Origin: Spirogloea muscicola
Lineage: Eukaryota; Streptophyta; Zygnematophyceae; Spirogloeales; Spirogloeaceae
Direction: 5' to 3'
Assembly: GCA_009602725.1 (NCBI GenBank)
Contig: WELB01000196.1
Span: 17,745 to 37,981, forward strand
Length of the DNA: 20,237 bases
Below are positions 1 to 8,000 of the stretch, in pieces; within the stretch, counting starts at the first letter, position 1; every line of letters begins with the position of its first letter. The translations under genes were made by a program, and so were the position numbers. A model generated the notes under the pieces. The model had not been told where the DNA came from. It made no database searches and was given only the letters and a program-made list of their open reading frames with translations.

Positions 1-359
1 GCGTGTGTGGTGAGCCAATCCGTTGCCCCAGGCGTTGCGAGCGATGTGAGACGTGCCAGACTCCTTGGATTGGTCTTGATATCCGGCATCGTCCTCAACG
101 CCTTGCGACGCTCGTCCTCAACTGCCGCAACGAGTCTGGCCTGTGCCGCTTTGTCTGGTGCTTGAGCAAGCGCTGAGAAGGGGGTGAGGAGGGGTTGTAG
201 GGACGGGAAGGAGCCGAGTGCTGACTCCCGGATGCTCCTCAGTTGTACTTGGAAAGCCAAGGAGCCTTCCTCCACCTCGGCTGCAGGGCCGGCCAGGCAA
301 GGGAAGCGCAAGGGAAGAAGGGAGGCAACCTGGTGCCAGCAACCGAGAAGGGGGCCGGG
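1..359. other. Left-edge sequence without a recognised gene
   Basis: I recognise no gene, RNA or splice-consistent exon here. Short open frames exist on both strands but have low complexity and no family motif. The segment may be the upstream part of the degraded retroelement that becomes recognisable from about 360. It lacks a second copy inside the window to align with, so its left boundary cannot be set. Confidence 0.4.
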
Positions 360-629
360 GGGGGGCGCCAGTCGCCCGCGCCTGCGAGGCCGCCTACCTG
401 GGCAGCTGGGCACAGGTCGCCGCACCCATCAGCCAGCGGTTCCAAGCTCACGGCATCCGCACCTTAGAGCGGATGGTGGCTGAAGTGGAGAGCGGCTCGC
501 TGCCCTTCCAGGCTGCTCTCCGCGCTGGCCGCGACGGGCTCCTGGCGGCCCACCCCGACATGTCGAAGCAGGTGTTGTTCCGTTCATCCACCTCGCGCAC
601 ACCCCCGACCTGCGGGCCCAGGCTTGCTG

Positions 630-718
630 CACTGCGCTTGTGGACAGAAGAAGTGGCACTCCCAATGGGGGCAAGGGCTGCGAAAAGCCAGCCCATGTGG
701 ACACTGCGCTTGTGGACA
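630..718. repeat. 17-bp direct repeat, 72-bp period
   Basis: CACTGCGCTTGTGGACA is present at 630-646 and 702-718. It lies where the reading frame of fragment A changes, so a local duplication is a likely cause of one frame break. Confidence 0.7.
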
Positions 719-1372
719 AAGCGGCCTGTGACCGGGTGGTGGAGCTCCTTCTGCCGCAAGACATTCGAGGGCGCGCCCGGCTCCTCTCAGCCTCCTCCCC
801 CGGGGCGGCGGCGTGGGTATCCGCGCTCCCCATCTGCGCGGCTCTCACCATGCCTGACGCAGTCTACAGGACGGCGGTCCACCGGTTGCTGGGCTTCCTC
901 GCCCCCTGCCTCGTCGGAGTCATGCAATGCGAGTGTGGTGCCCGCCACGCCGACCCTGCGGCGCTGGCGGCCCACATGCTCCGTTGTGCCCACGGCGGCG
1001 AGAGGACCGGATCCCATGACCTTCTCAGGGACGGCATGCAGGGTGTCTTCATCGAGGCGGGCTACAAGGTGGCCGTGGAGCACACGTCGATAATGCCCAT
1101 CTTGTGCAACGCCGATGGTCAGATCCACACCCGGCGCGCTAACCTAGTCGCCATCCCGCCCGGCGGCGGTCCGCGTGTGATCGCGGATGTGGTGACTGCG
1201 GACTGTGTCGACTCCGCTAACCCCTCCAAGTCGGCGTCGACCGCTGGGCATGCGGTCGCTCTGGTGGCCTGAGGCAAGGAGCGGAAGTATGCAGATAGAC
1301 CCCCAGGCGACGAATTCGCGGCCCTTGCCATCGACGTCCACGGGGCTTATGGCAGCGGCTGGCTGGATCTCC

Positions 1373-1402
1373 TCCAGCGGCTTTTTTTTTATCCAGCGGC
1401 TT
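1373..1402. repeat. 11-bp direct duplication flanking a T7A tract in fragment A
   Basis: The 11-mer TCCAGCGGCTT occurs at 1373-1383 and again at 1392-1402, separated by TTTTTTTA. Removing 19 bp restores the reading frame (LLQRLARQAIERR) that sister copies show as LLHKLSRHAIPRR. This is therefore an insertion specific to fragment A, not part of the element. Confidence 0.75.
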
Positions 1403-1789
1403 GCCCGGCAGGCCATCGAGCGGCGGCCGGGTCTGCCAGGGGGGCTGCCCGGCTTCAACAAGGCCGGCTCCCTGGCCCAGGTATTCCGGATGCGGCTCTC
1501 CGTGTCCCTCCAACGCTCCCTCGCTCATGCCGTCCACTCGCATACCGGCCGCGCTATCGCGGCTGCTTCTGGGTCGCGTCTGAATGCATCTTTTCCAGCT
1601 TCGAGCTACTCTGACCTGATGTTGCTCACCCGCGGGTATTGAGTTTCCTGTGGTTTCGTCGTATCTTCTTGTCTAGATTCCTAGCTGTGCGTTTCTTCTT
1701 TCTTTGGCTTTGGACATTGTCCATTCTTTCTGGGCTGGCTTTGCAAGCCCCCTTCTCTATGGGCGCGCACTTTCCTGGGGAAAGAAAGT

Positions 1790-1999
1790 GCTCGCCCATG
1801 GGGGAAGCGCTAAGAAAAGCAAGCATAAAAAGAAACAAAGCAGCTACGAATCACTCAGTAACCCCTGCTAAGCAGCCGCAGATCAGAGATGCTAGGCTCC
1901 TGGAAGTGGGTCCCCTGGCCAGAGCCAGAGGCAGCAGCGAGGGCTCTGCCGGCACGAAGGTGCAGCACGCTGGCCATAGACCTCTGCATGCAGACCTCT
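1790..1999 (-). mobile_element. Retroelement fragment B: ORF tail and 3' UTR, inverted
   Basis: Read on the minus strand, this carries the end of the element's ORF (MQRSMASVLHLRAGRAL, then a tail ending SDLRLLSRGY and a stop). The 3' UTR motif CTTAGCGCTTCC and the terminal motif GGGCGAGCACTTTCTT follow. It meets fragment A tail-to-tail at about 1775-1790 and fragment C head-to-head at 1999/2000. Only about 200 bp survive. Confidence 0.75.
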
Positions 2000-2146
2000 G
2001 CAGAGCCCTCGCTGCTGCCTCTGGCTCTGGCCAGGGGACCCACTTCCAGGAGCCTAGCATCTCTGATCTGCGGCTGCTTAGCAGGGGTTACTGAGTGATT
2101 CGTAGCTGCTTTGTTTCCTTGTGTGCTGGATTTTCTTAGCGCTTCC
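1803..2146. repeat. Near-perfect inverted repeat (hairpin) made by fragments B and C
   Basis: The left arm 1803-1949 pairs with the right arm 2000-2146. I checked the inner 118 bp base by base (1832-1949 against 2000-2117) and found no mismatch. The outermost 16 bp (1803-1818 with 2131-2146) also match perfectly, with a short diverged stretch between. The loop is 50 bp (1950-1999). Both arms are the same retroelement 3' end, so a transcript through here would fold into a long dsRNA stem. Confidence 0.95.
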
Positions 2147-2265
2147 ACTGGCCCCCTTCTCGTCTTTGTTGTTGGCTTCTCCCAGCCACCAGTCAATACG
2201 GCCGCGCTTTTCTCTATCCTCAATGGGCGAGCACTTTCTTCTTCTGCATTCTAGTGTCCCTCAAG
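2000..2265 (+). mobile_element. Retroelement fragment C: ORF tail and 3' UTR
   Basis: The plus-strand copy of the element's extreme 3' end encodes the tail LAAASGSGQGTHFQEPSISD and stops at about 2094. The 3' UTR follows (CTTAGCGCTTCC, the CTCCCAGCCACC block at about 2188-2199, and the terminal GGGCGAGCACTTTCTTCTTC at about 2225-2244). It is 5'-truncated at 2000, where it abuts inverted copy B. Confidence 0.75.
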
Positions 2266-2299
2266 CGTTGGTTGTTGGATCGAACGATAATGATGAAGG

Positions 2300-3085
2300 T
2301 CTCGCCCGTAGAAAACAGGGGCTGGGAAAGAAGAAAGTGGGAAAGGCCAGCTCACAAAGAATGTACAAAGTTCGAAGGGGGCCAGAAAGGCGTGCACTTT
2401 CATCTAGGGGAAGCGCTGAAGCTTAGCACAAAATGGAATCAAGCAGCTACGAAACACGCAGTTACCCCTGCTAGGCGATGTACATTTGTCAATGTGCTTG
2501 CCTTTGTACTTGGCCGCACAGGCCCTTCATCTCTTGATACACACGCTTCTCCTGCTACGCAGCCGCAGGTCTGAGAATCTGGGCTCCTGGTAGCGGGTCC
2601 CCTGGCCAGGGCCAGAGCCAGAGCCAGAGGCTGCAGCTAAGGCACGACCGGCACGTAGATGCAACGCGCGAGCCATGGACTGCTGCAGCGAGACGGACAA
2701 CAAGCGCATGCGGTACACCTGCGCTAGCAAGCCTGCTGCATGGGAACCCACCGGCTCCCCATGGCACCGGCGGGGGATAGCGTGACGCGAGAGCTTGTGG
2801 AGCAGCTCGGGCCACCGAGCGCCCGACGCACCGTGGGTGTCGACGGCGAGCGGGAAGAACTCGTCGTCCCGCGGGGTGTCGGCGTATCTCAACTCCTTGG
2901 CCCGGGCCACCGCATGCCCAGCTGTGAATGCAGATTGCGCGGGGTGAGTGCGGCCGAAGGCGTCAGTGGTCACCACGTCCAGGATCAGACGCGGCCCACC
3001 GGCCAGGGGAGTAGCCAGGAGGTCGACGCGTCGGGCGTGGAGACCGTCCGCCCTCTGCTGGAGCGGCATGACAGCGGATTTCTCG
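2300..3085 (-). mobile_element. Retroelement fragment D: endonuclease-like C-terminus and 3' UTR, inverted
   Basis: On the minus strand the copy starts near 3085 with EKSAVMPLQQRADG. It continues through LLATPLAGGPRLILDVVTTD, GHAVARAKELRYAD, DEFFPLAVDTHGASGARW and a tail ending in SDLRLRSRR, then a 3' UTR down to about 2300. Its frame is more intact than fragment A's. A 77-bp insertion (2474-2550) interrupts the end of the ORF tail. The copy is truncated before the zinc-knuckle region and sits head-to-head with fragment E. Confidence 0.75.
2467..2557. mobile_element. 77-bp insertion flanked by CCTGCTA direct repeats
   Basis: Sister copies read continuously across this point. In fragment D, 77 bp (2474-2550) are inserted between two copies of CCTGCTA (2467-2473 and 2551-2557). 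A 7-bp flanking duplication is the signature of a transposition-type insertion. The insert has no ORF and no obvious terminal inverted repeats, so its family is unknown. Confidence 0.6.
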
Positions 3086-3650
3086 GCCTCCTGGCCACTC
3101 CACTGGCTGGCTGGCCGCGTCTCATCCTGGACGTGGTGACAGCCGACTCTTCCAACCGCACCTACCCCACGCAATCTGCCTCCACGGCCACGGCTGGGCA
3201 TGCGGTGGCCTGCGCCGCCCGGGCCGAGGTGTTGATATGCGCCTACCACCCGCTGGACGACGAGTTCTTCCCGGTCGCCATCGACACGCACGGTGCGTTG
3301 GGCGCTCGGTGGCTCGAGCTGCTCCACAAGCTCTCGCGACACGCTGTCTCCTGCCGGTGCCATGGGGAGCCGGTGGATGTCCATGCAGCAGGCTCGCTTG
3401 CGGTACCACATGCGCTTGTCCGTCTTGCTGCAGCGGTCCATGGCTCGCGCGCTGTGTCTGCGTGCTGGTCGTGCCTTATTTGCAGCTTCTGGCGCTAGCC
3501 AGGGGACCTACTACCAGGAGACCAGAGCTTCCGACCCGCGGCTGCTAAGTAGGGGTCACTGTTTTAGCGCTTTCCCTGGCCCCTTTGAGCTTTGTTCATT
3601 CTCTGGGCTGGCCTCTCCCAGCCACCGCCCTCTCCTGGAAGCGTCTTTCT
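3086..3650 (+). mobile_element. Retroelement fragment E: endonuclease-like C-terminus and 3' UTR
   Basis: The plus-strand copy starts at about 3086 (LLATPLAGWPRLILDVVTAD), continues with DEFFPVAIDTHGALGARW and the ORF tail, then a 3' UTR (TTTAGCGCTTTCCCTGGCCCC, about 3563-3583; CTCTCCCAGCCACCGCC, about 3612-3628). It mirrors fragment D over about 500 bp, giving a large imperfect inverted repeat centred near 3086. It has small deletions relative to D, for example in the sequence before VPHALV. Confidence 0.75.
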
Positions 3651-3654
3651 TCTT

Positions 3655-3900
3655 CACGGCGGCCACCGTGAAGCCGGCCTCCACGAGAATGCCATGCATG
3701 GCATCGCGGAGGAGGGTCGTGCGCCGCCGTCCGCTCACCCCCGTGGGCACATAGCAGGACATGGGCGGCCAGCTCCGCAGTCTTGGCCCCCCCGCTCGCC
3801 ACATTCGCATTAGATCACTCCCTGGAGCCATGGCGGCGGCAGGCCAAGGAGCCGGTGGACGGCGCTGCGGAAGCCGTCGTCGGGGATGGTAAGCGCATCG
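3655..3900 (-). mobile_element. Retroelement fragment F: zinc-knuckle segment, inverted
   Basis: The minus strand reads TIPDDGFRSAVHRLLG, then GGAKTAELAAHVLLCAHGGERTAAHD and a LLRDAMHGILVEAGFTVA block, with frame breaks. This matches fragment A around 845-1080. The copy stops at about 3655, lacks the endonuclease-like block and 3' UTR, and joins the 3' UTR end of fragment E. It is head-to-head with fragment G. Confidence 0.7.
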
Positions 3901-3904
3901 GCAA

Positions 3905-4250
3905 GGGGAAGACAACAAGACAGTGGAGCTCCTTCCTTAGAACGACCTTCGAGGCCGTGCCCGGCTCATGTCGGCCTCCTACCCCGGGGCGGCGGCGTGG
4001 TTAATTGCGCACCCCCTTCACGCGGCGCTAACCATGCGCGGTCTTCCGGACCGCTGTCCACTGGCTCCTGGGCCTCCTCCCTCCCTGCCTCGTCGGTGTA
4101 ATGCAGTGTGACAGCAGAGCCCGCCACGCCGACGCTGCGGAGCTGGCTGCACACATGCTCTGCTGTGCGCCACGGGGGCGAGAGGACCGGATCGCACGAC
4201 CTCCTGAGGGACGGCATGCATGGAGTGTTCCTGGAGGCAGGTTACAGGGT
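3905..4250 (+). mobile_element. Retroelement fragment G: zinc-knuckle segment
   Basis: Plus-strand DNA matches fragment A from about 735 to 1070: the GTGGAGCTCCTTC block, CCCCGGGGCGGCGGCGTGG (about 3980), CATGCTCTGCTGTGC, and the GACGGCATGCA...GGAGGCAGGTTACA block. It has several frameshifts. The homology ends abruptly at about 4250, inside the coding region and at almost the same element position as fragment F, where unique DNA begins. Confidence 0.7.
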
Positions 4251-5048
4251 GTCAGATCGGCTGTAAGGTGCAGCTCCAGCAGAAGGACAGACGTAGTCAA
4301 ATCAACGCTACAGCTTAACGTTTTTGATGGCAGGGTGGATGACTCCCCTTTCCGTGCCAGCTTGCGGACTTGTGAAGTGACAGATATGTCAAGCAACTGA
4401 CAGTCTGCATACCAGCTTGGACCAATGACATGCTCGTTCATTTGCTCCGTCAGAAAGCGCAGCATGCAGCCAATACATTTAGAATATCTTTCTCGGCTGA
4501 ACTCTGTCAAAAGGCTGGCCACAGAAGGTGCTTGCATGACTATCAGCATGCTGAAGCCTCAGCTTCTCGACATGGCAGACATGAGCAGATACTGGAACTC
4601 ACATATTTCCAGACAGCCACAAGACACCCAGACTTTACGAGCGGCGTATAGACGTTGCTGTCAGCTAAATGTAGCTGTAGGCTGGCTACAGTGGAGGTCA
4701 GGACATCCTTGGTGTCAGCTACGTGCATACATGTATCAAGCTGCGACAGGCTGCTCCTTTGCTAGTGCAACAGGCTCGATAGAGCACAACAGTCATGCAG
4801 CCCTAGAGTGGCTTGCGGCAGTTGAAGGTCCGGAGTTGCCCTTATGTGATCGTAAGCTGTCCCTCTCCTTAGGCCAGAGACATGCCTTGCCTTTTCTGGA
4901 GTGGCTGCCACTGATGTCAATTGCACTCCTTCAGGATTGCTTGCGAGACAATCACCTCAGTCCTGATTGGTAAGGTAGTTGCTCGGGAAGCTGAGTTGGC
5001 CTTGTTATGACCGCGGTCTAGCTAACTTGTTGTCGCATGTTGCCAGCT
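4251..5048 (-). pseudogene. Gap with exon-like remnants of an unidentified minus-strand gene
   Basis: I recognise no family here. On the minus strand, 4728-4603 is open from an ATG (ASLQLHLADSNVYTPLVKSG) to a GTGAGT donor. A second open stretch from about 4530 down to 4251 (ASLLTEFSRERYSKCIGCML) runs directly into retroelement fragment G. Both look helical and protein-like, but their phases do not join simply and no stop or family motif closes them. The longest ORF is on the other strand (4425-4973, 182 residues) and is also unrecognised. The 70 bp next to 5048 would be REC8 3' UTR. Treat this as a possible gene truncated by the retroelement cluster, not an established one. Confidence 0.25.
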
Positions 5049-8000
5049 TCAGATGTACCTCCCCTTGCTGAGGAGGATGTCCCCGTATGGCTCCACTTGT
5101 TTGACCATGATGTATTGATTGGACGCAAGCACTGCACACATTGGAAAACAGCAACCCCTCCTCAGAGCACTTCAGCAGATCTTTTACTTCAATAGATTAC
5201 CGACAATCGACTCCCTATCATTCTGATTGCTAAGGCCCCATCCTTATCATGCTGAGGTAGCAGCACGTTGTCATACCACAAACTTGGTAGAATAGCCTGG
5301 CTGCTTGGGGCCGTCTCAAGCCATCCATAACATCAAGCAACGACTGATGCTCCTTCTCTTGATGATGGTCGTCGCGAAACTCCTCACGGAGGAACCTAGA
5401 CAAATCACAGTCAGATTCAGAAAGGGGGTCAACCCCATTCTGCAGGCACGACTTTCCCCTGATGCTTTCATCCTTAGGCCTAAGATCAGTCTCATTGAAG
5501 AGAGCTCCAGCCCTGGCGCGTAGGACTAACTGGGCCAGAGAGATGATAAAATAAGCTGGAGCAGCTGAGAGTACTCACTGCAACAGCATTGCAGTCGTCC
5601 TGTCAATTGATTCGTGCGGATTGGCAGCTTGAGTGGGGCCGGTTTCAGTTTGCTCTGAGAGCAACGGACAACGAGGGAGGGCACACTCAATGAAAGGAAG
5701 GAGAAGGCCAACATTGACATGATAGTGTACCATGCTAAGGTGCACTTCTTTGTCCTCAAGCACTCGTCGTGTCAACCTACCAAAGAGGGTTTGAGTGCCA
5801 AGGCCCTGTGGAGTAGCGCCAGCATATGGAGCCTTGCCAATGTCGACATCTGGTGAAGGATCTAGAGGAGGTAACTCTAAGGGGTCTGCGTATGGTGACG
5901 GAGCTCCAGATAACAGCTTTGACAGTCGTGCCTTTTTGCCCCTGAAAGAAGTTGCTTGAAACGCTTAGGTTCTCCTCGCATCATCAGCTCTGTCAAGTAT
6001 TTGTGAGCACTGCAAGCATGCTTGCACATCCTCAATGTGGAAAGTGTTGGTAAAGTCAACACCTTACCGCTCTGATGTTGGCTGCTCGCCATCGGCTTCA
6101 AAGGCCATGCTAGCTGATCGCGAAGCAGACACGGACTTCCTGTGCGACTTTGACTTGCCGCTTCCCTCAAGGGAATCTGCGAAAGCATGCAAGGTGGTCA
6201 ATGTCCAACGCAAGCACATGTAACACAGCTGTTAACTTCACATGACCACGTACAGGTTGTTGACGTGCAAACGCACCCGACGGTACAGGTGTGACCAGCC
6301 CTCCGGATAGCAACCCTGAACTCGCCGTCTGGGGAGTTCTTGGTGCTGCTCTCAGGCGCTCTACTGAGCCAAATTCCTGCTCTGGCTCAACCTGCAGTTT
6401 AACAAGCTCACAATGTCGCAGCTGTATCAGTCAATCACAATAAGGGAAGGCTGGATACAATTCTCAGTTCAACCTTACTGTATCTAAGAATAGGAAGTGG
6501 AGTACATGAGGATGCGTCTTGCAAGGACAACAGTAACGGTGACAACTTTGACAACACAGTGGAGTTCTGCTCAGCTATCACCATTTCAAAGTCAGGAGCC
6601 TCAAAAGTGGTAGAAGCTTGCACAGTTGTCTCTCCGACAGTTGCCTGTCTGGTGCTTTCATTTGTTGGCTGGCCCTCCTTCCATGTCGCCAAGAGCTCTG
6701 GGGCAAGACGGACTTCGGGCTGTCCAAGGTGTCCTAGGTGCAAGTATGTGCTAGGTGAGCTTATTAAGGTTCTCACCAGCGCGTTGACATTGGCATTGCT
6801 GGGCGGCTGCAGACAGAAGAAGGCATGCTCTGTTATGATAACCGCTTTAAGCAAGAAAACACAAATAGGAGTGACACTGCATGGAACAACTGAGACTCAT
6901 TCTATGGTACGAGAAGGAAATGTAAGCAGCAGCTCAGCACTGCCAGCAGAATCGTCAAGTGTCATGGCTACACCTATCCTTACCTTTGCTCTGCGTCCTA
7001 CAATATCTGTAGTGTCTTGCAGCCACTCATTGAATTCCACAGCGGGCACTTCAGTCGTAATGTCATCAATGACACTTTGCGGCTTCCGCTTCTTCCGCTG
7101 CCTCCTTCCTTGGGGCTCCCGTTGCTCCGGCTGCACATATTGATCGCAGCTTTCTCAATGGACAAGTTGTTGCCAGTCGAATCACATATCAGAGCAAGGA
7201 ATGTGTAATACATAAGCTCCCATCTTTCCAGCTCACCGACTTGGGTGACTGTGTCTGCTTGGGCTCTTGTTGATGGTCCTGCTCTCGGTCACCAGTCGGC
7301 AAGTCCTCAAGGATGGTTTGAAGGGGCCCCAGAAGGTGCAGGAGCTAATTCATCTGTCAAAAAAGTTGCTGGGCCAGCTCAGTTGGATGACTAAGTCCTG
7401 CCAGACATGCTGACGTGCTGGACGTCCCGTGTCACTACATGTAAAGTAAAGAAGCTCATGTGATTTCCGGCATCTTGTATTGATAATTGGAAAGCTAACA
7501 GTGCAACTTCAAGTCCTCGGCTTGTGAGGCAGGAGAAGGAGCAACTGCCTGGACTTGGAGCAGAGGAGTACAATCACGGCTACCTAGAAGGGGCATGCTC
7601 ATGTCTGGGAGGTAGTCTGCATTGTCTGCAGTCGTCCCAAGGATATCGTCGGACGAATCCCTGGTCAAGGACATTGCGAGGAAGCAGAATATCCGACCAA
7701 GATTAGTGGAGAGCAAATCATGTGAACAGCAGATTAGCCAGTGCTACCACCTTAAAGTGCATCGGAACCGATTCAACTCCAGCAAGTCCAATGCACAACC
7801 TCCCAATACTTGCTGGATCTTGTGGCTCGAACGCCAGGGTGATGTCCTCCACATTCATGGCTGGAGATTGCAATATGACGTGGTTTGAGGAGGAGTCCTG
7901 TCAGTAGAAGCTTGCTCTTGGAACGAAGGCAGCAGTAAAGTGGACTCAAAAAGTCAGAAAGTATGTAATAAGTACCTTGATGTCTTCCCACTTCTGGCAT

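Larger units (their letters stand above)
360..1790 (+). mobile_element. Retroelement fragment A: degraded 3' part of a non-LTR-type retroelement ORF plus 3' UTR
   Basis: This is the longest of seven related fragments. A plus-strand frame shows an alanine-rich helical stretch (ACEAAYLGSWAQ, about 380-420). After a frame change, 640-1272 encodes a zinc-knuckle-like segment (C-E-C at 928-936, H-M-L-R-C at 973-987, then a G-x-H-D-L-L-R-D motif). A block with ANLVAIPPGGGPRVIADVVTAD follows, like the restriction-endonuclease-type C-terminus of some algal RT proteins. The frame is broken by a TGA at 1270-1272, where sister copies read through, and by a 19-bp insertion near 1384. Homology resumes as DEFAALAIDVHG and ends in the family's terminal SRGY-like tail at about 1641, followed by a 3' UTR. 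The reverse transcriptase core is not in the window. It is a pseudogene fragment, identified from motif layout and repeated copies, not from a database match. Confidence 0.72.

Noticed and set aside
1855-2094. Reading the perfect palindrome as a terminal inverted repeat of a DNA transposon
   Set aside because: Both arms are the 3' end of the same retroelement ORF plus UTR, there is no transposase between them, and no flanking target duplication is visible.
2740-3498. 252-residue plus-strand ORF as one protein
   Set aside because: Its first half is the antisense of retroelement fragment D and only the second half is fragment E. The open frame spans a head-to-head junction and is not one gene.
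360-4250. Twin priming as the cause of the inverted pairs
   Set aside because: Twin priming leaves two different, adjoining parts of one element in opposite orientation. Here the two arms carry the same part.
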